From positions 82,745,163 through 82,809,162 of the forward strand of contig NC_089795.1 in assembly GCF_040412425.1 (NCBI RefSeq): a stretch of DNA of 64,000 bases, written 5' to 3'. Source of the stretch: Macrobrachium rosenbergii. Lineage: Eukaryota > Arthropoda > Malacostraca > Decapoda > Palaemonidae. Every line of letters starts with the position of its first letter. The stretch's first letter is position 1. The notes under the pieces are model-generated. The model was not told the origin of the DNA. It saw only the letters and a list, made by a program, of their open reading frames with translations, and did not search any database. Shown piece after piece: positions 11,706-23,025 of the stretch. The position numbers and the translations under genes were made by a program.

Positions 11706-12348
11706 CATTTTCCAACCAACACTTTTTACACTGCATTCAAATTGCCTTACGCAACACCCACGGATGCTCACTAGCAGGTCCCTTTAGAACGCGTTGGCGG
11801 GCACCAATCATTCTCTCAGACTCGCTTTCTTCCAGCAACATTCAGATTTACATTTTCTCCTCCATTCTCTCTCAGATTCAAGCTATCTTCTTCACTATTT
11901 ACCACTCTCAATTTCATCCACAGTCTCATCTATACCCCTCTAACTCGTTTCAAACCCTCCCAATTCTTCAATAACCCATCCCATTCGCTCATTGACCTTT
12001 CCAATTCTTGCAACGATTCATTCATGCTTTCAATCACTCGTCTATTACTGCTACGCTCTCTTACTCTTACACTTTGAGCTCACCTCCAACCGTTCACTCA
12101 CCCCACACGTTCAGTCAACTCAGTTATATCAAACCCGTGATATGCTATACATTCTATTCATACCATCCCATTCATCCGTATTACACGCTTTATCACTCAT
12201 TTTTCACTTTGGCACTCACCCCTATCACACAACTTACGATCATTTCCATTCTTACCTTTCTTACGTTTCCTACCATACTTTATCAAAACCAATTGCTGAT
12301 CCTCCATACACAAGCTCTCATGCATACTTGGTTCACCCACATTCGATT

Positions 12349-12594
12349 TCAACCATTCTCTCTCACATATTCCGGTACATACTTCCATCTACGCAATTGG
12401 TTATGATGCGCTCGTATTTCTCTCACACTACCATCTACACATACTTCCCCTACAACATAACTAAGCCCACTGGGACCAACTTCCAACACTTCATACGGAC
12501 CCTCAAATTTTTCACGCACTTTATTTACATTCAACCGCCCTTTCTCGATTACTTCTTTCAACACTTCATACGTCCAATCATTAACTCCTTTCAA
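12349..12594 (-). pseudogene. Gypsy integrase C-terminal (GPY/F) module
   Basis: The minus-strand frame from 12594 reads ...VREKFEGPYEVLEVG... then GLSYVVGEV and REIRAHHNQLRRW. The order 'KF.GPY.V', 'YvV' and 'vH.nqLr.w' is the hallmark of the GPY/F extension at the end of Gypsy/Metaviridae integrases. The preceding minus frame (12866-12591) has no D,D-35-E core that I can see, so the catalytic core is deleted or unrecognisably decayed. Of the pol gene only the protease and this tail remain. Confidence 0.8.
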
Positions 12595-13039
12595 ATCACC
12601 TGCCGTACCTTCACGTACCTCTCATCATCCACATTCACCAACGTATGTAATATTCCCACGCAATCTCCCTCACATATTCCTTGCACTCGCTTCTTCCTGA
12701 CACTCTGCAATGACGTTACATATACCCTCGGATCTCCCATTTTCAAAACCCCATCATATACACACACATTTGCCCTGACTAATTTATTTACATCTATTCC
12801 CTCAACTACATACTCACAACTATCATTGTTGGCTATCCCGAGGCTATCCGGCCATGCCACTTTCACCTCACAACTTCTCCAATCTCATGTGGCACTTTTA
12901 CCCTCTCTGTCGCAATTACAGGCACTCTCTTCCACAATTTTTGCTCAACCCTACCATCCTTCCCCAAATACAAATCCCCAAGCACATCCCCTTTCATACG
13001 TAATTCAATTACATTCATACTAGGACGGACCACCATCCT

Positions 13040-13330
13040 GCATTTTTTTCAAAAACTTACATCCCAATAATATATCATATTTATCATTCGTACTCTCAAT
13101 CACACAAAAATCACTTTCTTCCATCATTACACCACCAATTTCTAACCGTTCACACACTTCCAACCACTGCTATCCCTAAATTTCCAATCCCTCTTACTTC
13201 CCCTGACAATTCCTAATTTCACAAATTCCCTCAATTTCTCACATCCATTCTTAAAATGACATTCATACTACACCCGGTATCTACTAACGCAATCAATCTT
13301 ACTCCCTTACAACACACTTGCACACTCATG
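13040..13330 (-). pseudogene. Gypsy aspartic protease remnant
   Basis: On the minus strand, 13284-13270 encodes VDTGC within a context VRLIALVDTGCSMNVI, the active-site loop (DTG) of retroviral-type aspartic proteases. Downstream, near 13060, KYDILLGCKFLKK matches the 'hDvLLG.dFL' flap-distal motif. Stops separate the two motifs. The fold cleaves the gag-pol precursor in active elements. Confidence 0.75.
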
Positions 13331-13375
13331 CACTCGTCAGTCTTTCCAGCAAAGCCTCCCTCATGCAACAACCCC

Positions 13376-13824
13376 TCATACATGCATCACACGCACGCTT
13401 GCATCCTGGAGGATCCACCCATTTGAACCCCCTTCACACTCAGTTTCCCGATTCGCTGTCACAGTCACCCTCTTTCGTCTACATACATTTGATACATGCC
13501 CTTCCATTCCACATTTGACACACTTCGCTCTCGGTTCTGAACACATTCTCATAATGCCCATTCTTACCACAGTTGCCACATATTACATTACTTGGGTACC
13601 CCTACAACCATTAGCAATATGACCCACCTGTCCGCACCTGTAGCATTTAACCCCATCTTTCGTACACTCACGTACCAAATGTCCCGATTGCCCACACCAA
13701 AACACGCTCCTAAAGCCCACCTACACTCATTCTTTGTATGTCCTTCCTTTCCACATCTAAAAATACTCCCGCCGACTTCACTCACCGACCTTCCTTTGTA
13801 CACTACTATCCCTAACCCGTCCAA
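13376..13824 (-). pseudogene. Gag nucleocapsid region with zinc knuckles
   Basis: The minus-strand frame from 13579 has CVKCGMEGHVSNVC (plus-strand 13481-13522), a perfect CX2CX4HX4C zinc knuckle. The adjacent frame from 13824 has FRCGKEGHTKNEC, a second knuckle whose first cysteine is lost, and a third Cys-rich segment, ACFGVGNRDIWYV, with only partial spacing. Two or three knuckles in tandem upstream of the protease fit a Gypsy gag end. Confidence 0.75.
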
Positions 13825-15348
13825 CCCATTGTTCCCTTACAAACCCACCATTCATCCTCACTGGCACCTCCACATTACTTGCTCTTACACTCCTATCTAT
13901 TACACTATCTGCCATTCTCATTGGGCCCCTCAACACTGCATCCCTAAAGCTTCCAAACTCTGGCACTCTCTCATCTACCCCAGCCCTTACACTCACACTT
14001 CTGCTCTCTTTTATAACCCTGTCAAGCTCATAATCTTCAATTTCCAAAATTTCTCCTTGAGTCAACCTTTCACTCGTCCATCTTTTCTTCTCCTTCCGCT
14101 TTAAGTTCACAAATTCTCTCACTCCATCTGGCACTGTCTCTAACAACTTTCATACTAACTCCATATAATCATCTATCCCATCATCCCCAAACTTCTTCCT
14201 CTTAACGTCTCCAGCCTACAAGCATACAGTGACAAGGTTTCCCCAGCTTTCATTCTTGCCTCATCAAATCCATTCTTCCTCTTATCCCCTTAACACTCGC
14301 TTTCATACGCCTTGCTTGCTCAACTAGTCTAGCTTTCATCTTGTCATACTCAACATCTCCCACACTCATAATAACCCTATACATATCAAGCAAACCCAGT
14401 CAAATATTCTCCTAATTCTCATTGCCCACACTCTCTTACTCTCCCCATACTTATCCTGACAAAACCTTTCATACTCCCCTAAAGAAATCATGCACATCCC
14501 TACTTCCATACTCATTATACCTTTCACAGGTGCCTCCCTCACATACATAGCCTTTCTCACTTTCACTCTCACTTCGTTACTTTCACTCTGTCTCACTCTG
14601 TCCTTTCATGCCCTCTTCCGAATACAAAGAGTCCACTTCCGCACTTACATTCATCTTACTCATTACTCTGGCAGTAGAGGACACCTCTTCTTCCCCTTCT
14701 TTTTATCCACTTTTATCCATTCACCTCCATCCACCTCACTATCACACTATCTTTACCTCTCCCTTCTTTCCTGCCTTTCCCATTTCCTTACCCTTCTTAC
14801 CAGTTTCCTTTCCTTTTCCCTTCTTCCTTTTTCTTCCCCTGACTTACCCTTACTTTCCTCTGTTCCTTCCCTTGCTTTTCATTCCCTTTCCTTACCCTGC
14901 CTCTCATTCTCTCGTTTCTTACTTCCTATTCCCACATCACTTTCATCACTCATGCTTCCATTCACTTCTTCCTCCTTTTCTTTCTCTCTTGCCCTTCACA
15001 TGTTCCAGAGGACCTGCCTCCAACAGACCCTTCTCCAAAAACACCCTTGAACATACCTTTCACCATTTCTTCACACCTTTCATCATTCCTCAACTTTTCA
15101 TCCACCCTCTCTTCCATCTCTCTTCTGACTCTTTCATCCCTACCCTTTCATTTCTCTTTGGCTCCTTTTACCAATGATCCCATCTCTTCTTCCAACTGAA
15201 GCCTCAATTTCTCATTCTCACTCTTTAACCATGCATTCTCCTCTCTTGACAGCCGCAACTCTCTCTCAACCTCACCAGTTCCTCTTCCATCCTTTCACTC
15301 CAGTCACACTACCCGCCACCAATCTTAATTGCAACTGCAACACCAGTT
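13778..15348 (-). pseudogene. Gypsy gag body, frame-broken
   Basis: Minus-strand open pieces at 14146-13778 and 14596-14366 are rich in Arg, Glu and Lys (for example ERFCQDKYGESKRVWAMRIR). The upstream part, to about 15300, is almost entirely K/E/R-rich on the minus strand with many stops. This explains the C/T-rich look of the plus strand. Strong charge and position between the primer site and the zinc knuckles support gag, although I recognise no capsid fold. Confidence 0.55.
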
Positions 15349-15367
15349 GCCTTACGTTGAACGCCAA
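15349..15367 (-). other. Primer-binding-like site
   Basis: Just inside the 5' LTR the minus strand reads TTGGCGTTCAACGTAAGGC, resembling the TGGCGCCCAACGTGGGG type of tRNA primer site used by several Gypsy elements. It starts about 5 bp from the LTR edge. Two or three mismatches fit the age of the copy. Confidence 0.55.
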
Positions 15368-15372
15368 TATAA

Positions 15373-15800
15373 TGTGGCGGAATTCAAAACACAAAAAACA
15401 ACACACAACACAAATACATAGAACATATAACCACACACAACACTCACCCTGATCCTTGGTTGCTGGGAGATGGATTAAGATGTCCACGGTCGCCAACACA
15501 GCACACAAAACCACACAAACAAAACTGAAGACAGACTCTACACAACAAGGAAATATAAATAAAGGAAATAGAACCATATACACACAAATAAATAGCACAC
15601 CAACAAGAAAAACTAACAACTCTCAGAAAAACACAAAAAACTGTCCAACATGAAACCACTGACCGGCACTAGCTCTGACTAAAGACTCCCCAAAACATTG
15701 AAATCTCCTTCACATTTTCACAGACAGACAGCGCCCAGTAAACAAACTCCAACTAACGACCTTATTCCTCTTCCAACAAGAAACACTCACTAAGATAATT

Positions 15801-15886
<86 letters not shown>

Positions 15887-16009
15887 ACTTACGTTACATT
15901 TTACAAAACCATCTCAAACGGCAAACTAAAACTCTCTCTCTCTCACTCTCTCTCTCACACACACAGAACGTTGGGAAATGCTAAGTAAAAATTCATTCAT
16001 CCCTCTATA
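15373..16009 (-). repeat. 5' LTR of the Gypsy-type element
   Basis: At 637 bp, it is longer than its partner mainly because of an 81-bp CT run (15803-15883) where the other LTR has about 25 bp. The remaining sequence matches 11121-11689 closely. Confidence 0.92.
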
Positions 16010-16330
16010 ACTTGGGCCACATTATCACGGATAACCTAAAAGATACGGCAGACTTAGAACAAAGGCGTCGTAAACTATGTGCTACTGGCAACTTGATTAC
16101 AAGGAGGTTTGCCTTCTCTCACCAAGACACGAAACTCCTGCTCTTCCGCTCATACTGCTACAGTATTTATGGGTGCTCCCTTTGGACGAACTATACCTGA
16201 GAGACCATGAGATGTATTACTGTTGTTCACAATGACATTCTGAGACACCTCACAAACACTCCTCGCTATCACTCCACCATGCAGATGTTCATAGAAAACA
16301 ACCTGGATAATTTAAAAATCATTGTTAGGT
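16010..16330 (+). pseudogene. LINE reverse transcriptase C-terminal part, resumed after the LTR insert
   Basis: The sequence begins with the second ACTT copy and continues the LINE frame: LGHIITDNLKDTADLEQRRR, then LCATGNLITRRFAF and LLLFRSYCYSIYGCSLW. This is the thumb and post-palm part of a LINE RT ('YLG..i'). After a stop near 16200 a decayed continuation (ILRHLTNTPRYHS) runs to about 16330. The joint with ...FPY at 11116 is in frame once one ACTT is discounted. Confidence 0.85.
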
Positions 16331-16992
16331 GAACAAGTCCAGTCTGATCACCCAACTGACAAACAGCAGCAAGGGGCATGTACAAAGCATCCTAAGCAGT
16401 GAAAGGCAAGAAGAAAGGTCTAAATTGTGGGAAAGATGGGATAGTGAGGCATCTGTTCATAAATGACTTATTCTTTATTTTTGCAATTATGAAGTGTCAT
16501 CTGCAGAATGTGTCATTATTATTATTATTATTATTACAGTGTTACTGTATACTATAATATATACAGTATGTCTATGTTTCTAGTTATTATTGGTATTTTC
16601 TTTTTTTTATTATTACAGTACTGTGATTAATATAACTGTCGAGTTTTGCTATTTTCAATTTTCGTATTTAGCCTTATGCAACTGACTTCTGTAACCACCT
16701 AAGGTCTCTAGCTGGAAATTAATCATCTGCAATTTGTATTTTTAATACTTTTTTTTATTATTATTCTTCATATAATTATTGTCATTAACATTAGTATGAA
16801 TTTTATTTTTTCTACTTCTTCAGCAACTGTGTGAATACTGCCGATTATTTTTTCTATTTCTTCAGCAACTGTGTGGATACTGCCGATTATTATTATTTTT
16901 ATCATGTTATCTTACGTATCTAGATCGTGTCTATTGTATTTGTATATTTCCTGTATATGGCCCTGAGCTGAAATAAAGATTATTATTATTAA
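16331..16992 (+). other. LINE 3' untranslated region with (ATT)n tail
   Basis: This is AT-rich non-coding sequence with an ATT run at 16514-16537 and an internal ~45-bp near-duplicate (TTCAGCAACTGTGTG(A/G)ATACTGCCGATTATT, near 16820 and 16862). It ends GAGCTGAAATAAAG followed by (ATT)n. The final microsatellite is the kind of tail many LINEs carry. Confidence 0.65.
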
Positions 16993-18162
16993 ATCTGGAT
17001 CCTTGCTGCCAAAAAGACACTTCTTCCTTCCTGAGCCTGGAAGGAAGACCAGCGGAAAGAGATAGAATTGCCCAAAGTGCGTTTACAGGAAGAGGAAGAG
17101 GAGGCTTCCCTTTACTGGCCTGGAAATGGTGGAGAAACATACTACAGTATTTTGGTCTTCTCTGTCTCCTTCCATGTCCCTGCAGCAATATAAACAGATA
17201 GCTTCTTGTCTATTACACTTCCTAAAAGGATGAGCTGAAACCAATCACTGTCTGCTAAGGAGGGAGACTGAAGGAACCAGCCGAAAGCATAGCTGCTCTC
17301 CCGTGTGAACAGAGGTTGCCAGTGACATGAGCCAATTCACCTATCACATCCAAAAAGCCTTGCTAAGGAAACAAAAACCCTTAGGACTTATCAAAGGATC
17401 CCTGGCCCAAGGAGGAAGAAGTCCACCAAACTTCTTCAAACACAGTTAACAGTGTCAAGCACAATTACTAAAGGGTATTGCTTTGATGGTGTTAGCCAAG
17501 TTTAATACATATTCTCGGTCTCTTGAATCGAGAAATGCGTTTTATGAACACGATTGTGCCTCTCTTGGCTGGAAACACATGGACCATAAAGCTGGATCAA
17601 GAAAAGAGGGGTAAAAATCCCATGCTCGATACACCATAGTCTTCCTAGCAGACAGCAAGGAGACAAGAGAGAAGAGGAGCTTTCTAAAGTACACTCTTTG
17701 GCCAAACATTTGCCACTGAATCAAGTCTCCCAAAATACGGACATTGATAGTTTAAAGGAAGGACTGCAGATATCTGTCTAAAGCACAACTGAACTAATTC
17801 CTTAAAACTGAGGAATAGACAAAATGCTCTTCCTGAATAGGAGGCAAAGGAGAATGCTGTCAGAAAGAGCCTGGACAATAAGAGTCCTCTTCCCCAGGGA
17901 CAAAAGTAGCCCCAGAACCAGATGGTCTACACAAGACCAGGTGTAAAAGTTCTCATAATCCACCTGGCAGAAACTTGAAAGTCAAAAGCTCTCTCACCAA
18001 GTGGACTCACTGATGTCTTGTGCAGACTTGCTGAAGCCTCATGTGGACTCACTGACACCTTGGACTCCCTAACAATTGTGCAGAATCGTGTGGACTCATT
18101 GACACCTTGGACTCGCTAAGAATTGTGCGGAATTGCTAAAACCTATGCAGTTTTACAATCGA
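16993..18162 (-). pseudogene. DIRS ORF1-like (gag) remnant, upstream part of the 5.4-7.5 kb element
   Basis: Minus-strand pieces include VIGELAHVTGNLCSHGRAAML (about 17340-17280) and a frame reaching ...EEVSFWQQGSRF against the LINE tail at 16993. Across the LINE, the minus-strand sequence at 7480 continues with the lead-in to the RT. That places this stretch directly upstream of the RT in one interrupted element. I recognise no defined domain. A tandem ~49-bp repeat (GTGGACTCA(C/T)TGACACCTTGGAC) lies at about 18000-18140. Confidence 0.5.
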
Positions 18163-18940
18163 TCTTTCTTCTTTGTGGGGTATCTCTGCTTCTCAAGAGC
18201 TTTGAGCAGTCTTGTCCTCAAAGGAGCTTAGACCACCCAGTTGGGACCTGACTTTGGTACTGGGCAGCCTCACCTGTGCCCCGTTTGAGCCTCTACATCA
18301 TGCTTCAGATAGGAACCTGACTCTCAAGACAGTTTTCCTGCTGGCTCTGTCCTCCTTGAAGCAAGTTGGTGAACTCCAAGGCCTATCCTATGATGTCAAA
18401 CATACGAGGGGTTGGATGTCTGTAGCCTTCGAATTTGTCCCAGAATTCATGGCTAAGACACAAACCACTCTTGTCATGACAGATCTGATTCCTTCTCAAT
18501 TCTGTCTCTTAATGAATGTTGATAATGATCAAGACAAATTGCTCCTTTGCCTTGTCAGAGCACTACACTGTTGCCTGAAAAGGACTCGCCATCTCCGACA
18601 AGGGTGCCAAAGACTTTTCCTTAGCACTGGCCAGGACAAGGAATAAGTGTCCAGGAATATGATCTCCTTTCGGCTACATGAGACTGTCAGACAAGCCTAT
18701 GGTTCGACTTCATACTCCAACCCTAATAGTGCATGCAAAGCACATGATGTTAAGAGGGCTAGGCCCTTCTTTGGCATTTAGAAAATACTTGTCTGTTCAA
18801 AGGATTCTGAAGGCTGGCACATGGCTTTGTCAGACCACCTCCACTTCCTTCTATCTGTGCGACGTTGCCCACAGGTCCTTGGACACTTATTCCTTTGGTC
18901 AGTGGTGGCTCCTCAACAGATTGTTTAACTCATCAGTCCC
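18163..18940 (+). pseudogene. DIRS-type tyrosine recombinase, copy A (5'-truncated, inactive)
   Basis: This is the core and catalytic domain of a YR closely similar to copy B at 60126. The N-terminal SAM-like part is missing; homology starts at LLKSFEQSCP near 18185. The box that should read 'KRvGELhgL' reads LKQVGELQGL, with the first catalytic Arg changed to Gln (codon 18362-18364). A stop at 18644 and a frameshift follow. The C-terminal box reads KAHDVKRA near 18738, where the second catalytic Arg of HxxR appears as Lys. A DVAHRSLDTYSF tail ends near 18900. The YR would integrate a circular DNA intermediate in active relatives. Confidence 0.8.
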
Positions 18941-19496
18941 CTAGCTGGACAGCTTATCTTACCTAAGACGATGGTATGAAAGTGAGAATGAACTGGATGG
19001 CTGGTCTCCTTCAGTGTCCTTTCTTTTCTTCTCTACTTGGTGGCCAAAGAAATCATTCCGTCATGTGTTGGATTGGGTCTGATACAGGTGAGACTGCGGC
19101 CTTTTTGTTTGCATTTTGCTTATTCCTACACTAATATAAAACTTTGGCAAAAGCAAGTCCTGATGGGTTCTGGATCTTGGTCTTCAAGACTTAACTTTCA
19201 TAATCAATCAGAAGCAAGTCCCTCCTCTCTCTAGCAAGGGAAGAGAGGATTGGTAGCAAACTGTTGGTGGCTACGAAGGTTCGTTATCTACAGATATAGT
19301 TCTTTAACTTCCTCCTACATTATCTCGTCACATTGTACGGAATCCCAGAAGTCTGACTGTTAAATAATCACTTATTTATTTTATCAAAGGCGTTGGTTCC
19401 CTTCCATAGGTTTCTATAAGCCAGGAAGAGTTACCAGGTGTGCTGAACCTCCAGTCAGTCCCAGACTTACTTTCCTCCCTCCAAAAGTGAGTCTAT

Positions 19497-19828
19497 CCAT
19501 AAGTTAAGACCCAGGTTAGTTCCTCATTATGAACAAATGCCAAATTTATTAATCAATTTGTATTTTTTCATAGCTAACAAACCTGCGGTCTTAACTTATA
19601 TGGCCCACCTCTAGCCACCCCTCAATCAAGTTTCTTGGGATAGAAGAAACTGAGCTGTCATTCCTTCGATGCATGCGCAAAGGAACTTGAAGGTTGCCAC
19701 CTAGGCCTATCAGCCTACCTTGCTGCCACCAATTCCTTGTTTGTTATTTTTACCGGTTTCCAGCTGGCGCTAGAAGAATTATCCATAAGTTAAGACTGGA
19801 GGTTTGTTAGCTATGAAAAATACAAATT
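19497..19828 (+). repeat. YR-associated palindromic end module, copy A
   Basis: The inner arm 19555-19600 (AATTTGTATTTTTTCATAGC then TAACAAACCTGCGGTCTTAA) and the outer arm 19785-19828 are reverse complements across about 185 bp. A third, partial copy in outer-arm orientation (CATAAGTTAAGACCCAGGTT) lies at about 19498-19520, on the YR side. The same three-part layout follows copies B, C and D. I interpret it as DIRS inverted terminal repeat plus internal complementary region. Confidence 0.85.
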
Positions 19829-21900
19829 GATATTTAAATTTTCATATTACTTATATCATGTGTGTATTTTCTGTTACCCGTTCTTACCCTAATTGGCAAG
19901 ACAATACCGTACAGTAAATTAAAAATGGTGTATTCACTATACTTTATTGTATATAATATGGTAAATAATCAATTGCTTATGTTAAATATCAGAAAAGTTT
20001 ATGGCTAACAATTTGCAATGTACTGTATTAAGACTTAAGGTTTGGGAGAGGGGAGGGGGGAGGAGGCTCAAGTTATTTGCAGGTTTTCAATCTCCCTGGG
20101 GAGGTGGCACCCCAACCTCTTAAAATCTGACGAGTGCCTGTACTGTACAGCTAAATAAACTAAAAGTAATGATATTTACATACAGTAATTAACAGTATAA
20201 TTAAGCCACCTTTACATGACCAAATCAGTAGAATTATCATCATAAAACTGTAACAGTATTGACGTCACATAAAAAGTGAAGAGTACACACCACAATTTTT
20301 GTTAAATAACAACCTTTGAGACAAAATAAGTGATGGTTTCCTTACACCATACAGCGAGAACTATAAATCTTGCATGAGAACAAAGAAAAGGGATATGTAT
20401 CATTAAAAGTATTTGAAAAATCATGAAGTCTCCTGAGTTTTTATTTTATTTCCAGTGAATGGTCAGTTGTACCACACATTAAATATAATATATATAATAA
20501 TTTAAGTTTTAAAATTTAGCATTACCTATGTACAGTACCTCATTTGCTTTCTTTCCAGGTCAGTGGCAGTTTTCAAAATCCCTCTGAAGACAGGCTGCTA
20601 TCTTTATAAGTTTTCATTAGGTAAGATGTTAAGTTTTTACACTCTACTTTTCCCCACTGCATCCCATTCCAACAAAAGAATTTGTTACAATAACATAGCC
20701 TTTAACTTCGGCGTTCATGTCAAATATATTCTTGAATTGTTTGATACTCCTGAAATATGTAACGAATAATCAAATTTGAAGGTTTTTGATGTAAAAACTC
20801 AACTAATAATTTCACAACAGTAAATGAGGCGATTTTGAGCGATTCGGAGTTTCTGACGGGCAAAAACGGAACCCGTCGTAAAATACTCCTTTGTAATCCT
20901 AATACATAAACAGTAGTACATTTTTGCATAACATCACACCATCTTTAATTTTTCCCAAAATTACTTTGAACTTGCTTTCACTAGTCTATTTTCTTATCCT
21001 TTATCAGACAGCATTTACTCATGCATGATTAAGGTCCTTTGCACTAGTCTACTTCAGTGTTACAGACATCTTGTTCACCTAATTTATATGACTGCATTAA
21101 TTATATCTAATCACAAGATAAAATATTCCTGGGAAGAAATGACTATCCTACATACACTTGAAAGCATGTTTAAGCAATCGTTCCTTAACTTTTTTTGGTT
21201 GCAATCCATTATTCTGCCTGAATCTACAGTGCTACAGACATCTTGTTCACTTAATTTATATGACTGCATTAATTATATCTAATCACAAGATAAAATATTC
21301 CAGGGAAGAAATGACTATCTTACATACACTTCAAAGCATGTTTAAGCAATCGTTCCTTAACTTTTTTTGGCTGCAATCCATTATTCTGCCTGAATCTGAC
21401 AATGTGTTCTCATTAATGCCCAATGTTCTCAGTAACAGTTAAGCTTTTATTTTCAAATATCCTTGGTTATAAAAACAAGTTGCAGTACTATGAAAATGTT
21501 TTATTTTTCTGTTAATTACTCAAAAAAATAATTGGTAATTACAAATAAATAATTTGGGGCAGAGTAAAAGAATGAAAGAATACATCAATATACTTTATTT
21601 ACATGATGATTCAAAGCGACTTGAATAATACTTTAGAATGACACACATGGTTAGAGGTGCCTCAGATTTACTGCCTTAAAAAAGAAAAATATCAAAGGAA
21701 TGTAACAATCACATTTTCTGACCTATTCTTGAACTGGCCAATCTTTTTATTGTTCACAACCTCATCTGGTATTCTGTTCTAAAATGAGGCTGCATTGCAT
21801 GTGAAGAAGTGCCCATAATGGATCTAGTTTGGTTACTGCATAAAGTAAACAGATGTCCACCAACTAGCCTTTTAATTGATGCTTTTCTAAAGAATGAAGT
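19829..21900. other. AT-rich stretch with no recognised gene; 172-bp tandem duplication at 21059-21400
   Basis: The segment starting near 21059 (TACAGACATCTTGTTCAC ...) is repeated at 21231 with a period of 172 bp and only a few substitutions. Each unit ends CATTATTCTGCCTGAATCT. Small open frames (for example 21025-21282) are products of the duplication and lack protein-like features. A G-rich repeat fragment lies near 20041-20110. Confidence 0.7.
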
Positions 21901-22239
21901 TTTCATAATAAAACTAATATTGTAATACTTACTTGAACACCTGAATTCACCCTTAATCCCACTAGCCCAAACAACTCTTGATTACCCATCCCACTAGTGG
22001 GAACTTTAACAGCCAGTGTTACCAATGCTGCAGGTAAAATCTTGTCGCTTGAGCTACCATAACAAGCGGTTGGCAAAGCTGGCGCAGGTGTGTGCGACAC
22101 TCCCACTTTCGTCAATTGCTTTATTCAAGGCCAAAATTGATGTGGGGAAAGGAGGGTGGGAATCATTCAGGTGTTCATTTAAGTATTACAATATTAGTTT
22201 TATTATGAAATCTTCATATCAATACACCTGAATTCACCC
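21901..22239 (-). repeat. YR-associated palindromic end module, copy D
   Basis: The outer arm 21901-21952 (TTTCATAATAAAACTAATAT then TGTAATACTTAC) and the inner arm 22154-22210 are reverse complements with very few differences. The third partial copy, ACACCTGAATTCACCC, lies at 22224-22239 in outer-arm orientation, on the side facing YR copy D. The spacer is about 200 bp. Confidence 0.85.
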
Positions 22240-22279
22240 GATTAACAACATTTAGAGGGGCAGGGATCAATTCTATTGC

Positions 22280-22800
22280 AAGCCTTTTGACAACCGCAGA
22301 GATGGTAGCTCACCAATCTGCTCTGCATAAAATATCTGTTTAGTCATACTCTCACCATATCAACCAATGCTTTCAGTGAAGACATGTTGAGTACTTTGAT
22401 CAACAGTCAGGTCAGTACTCTTGGTCGTTGACCTCCCATGTAGCTCTTCAGAACCTCTCATGTATGGAGGAGAATGAGGCAGAGTGCAGAGCTGGCCCTC
22501 CGGGAGAACCATCTAAGTTTCGTGCCCACCCCTTGTTACAACCGAGAGATGGCAGCTACCGATCTGCTCTGCATATATCTATTTAGTTATACACTAACCT
22601 TACCAATCTATGCTCGTGACAAGACATGCTGGAGAGTACTTTGATCGCACGTCAGGTCCATACTGTCTCGTTGTCGACCTCCCCATGTGGTTCTTCAGAA
22701 CCTCTCATGTCTGGAGTACAGTGAACCTCCCATGTGGCTATTCATAGCCTCTCAGTGTGGAGGAAATGAAGCAGTGTGTTGAGCCGCTGATCCTCTGGAT
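22280..22800. repeat. ~250-bp imperfect tandem duplication between YR copy D and its end module
   Basis: Blocks ACAACCG(C)AGAGATGG, AATCTGCTCTGCATA, ACTTTGATC and CTTCAGAACCTCTCATGT recur in the same order about 250 bp apart (first near 22290, second near 22540). The copies have diverged by several percent plus indels. Confidence 0.7.
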
Positions 22801-23025
22801 AAGGCCCGACGATTATTGTGAGCAAAGAAGTATCTCAGCGCCAACGAAATAGCCTAGCCTACTAGAGCACCTTGGACTCTCGTAGGGAAACTATCAAAGA
22901 CCAAGATACTTAAAATGTACTAAACCTAAGTTCATGTGATTATACTATCACTGTTGCCTAAAATTCTAAAGACTAAAAGGAATTCCTCCATCTGGTTAAC
23001 CTTAGAATCTTCTAAGTGAATACCA

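Larger units (their letters stand above)
11121..16009 (-). mobile_element. Gypsy-type LTR retrotransposon, RT-deleted, inserted in the LINE
   Basis: Two LTRs (11121-11689 and 15373-16009) bracket about 3.7 kb of internal sequence. In minus-strand order the interior has a primer-binding-like site, a charged gag-like region, two zinc-knuckle segments, an aspartic protease motif (VDTGC) and a Gypsy integrase C-terminal GPY module. It ends in a purine-rich tract before the 3' LTR. I see no RT, RNase H or integrase core between the protease (about 13040) and the GPY module (about 12590). The interior is therefore too short and the copy is non-autonomous. The flanking 4-bp ACTT duplication shows a standard integrase-mediated insertion. 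Confidence 0.88.
7486..16992 (+). mobile_element. Non-LTR retrotransposon (LINE), split by a Gypsy-type element
   Basis: The order on the plus strand is ORF1-like region (7486-8268), endonuclease (8767-9350), RT (about 10200-11120), then a 4.9-kb LTR-element insertion, then the RT C-terminal part (16010-16330). A 3' untranslated region follows, ending in GAGCTGAAATAAAG and (ATT)n at about 16962-16992. The LINE body without the insert is about 4.6 kb. The 5' end is set approximately, at the point where the minus-strand DIRS frame stops near 7486. I could not fix a target duplication for the LINE. The clade is not assigned; the endonuclease is of the apurinic type. The element is dead (stops, and the catalytic YADD changed to YINN). 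Confidence 0.8.

Noticed and set aside
11992..13023. 343-codon open frame on the plus strand
   Set aside because: It is antisense to the Gypsy protease and integrase pieces. Its Ser/Thr/His/Tyr-rich, low-complexity composition is what a stop-poor C/T-rich antisense strand gives.
14490..15177. Two overlapping Leu/Ser/Pro/Phe-rich plus-strand frames (186 and 189 codons)
   Set aside because: Antisense of the K/E/R-rich gag region of the Gypsy element; no domain and two equally open frames.
18200..18944. A phage-type integrase or bacterial insertion
   Set aside because: The recombinase matches the eukaryotic DIRS copies in the same window, including those next to RT/RNase H.
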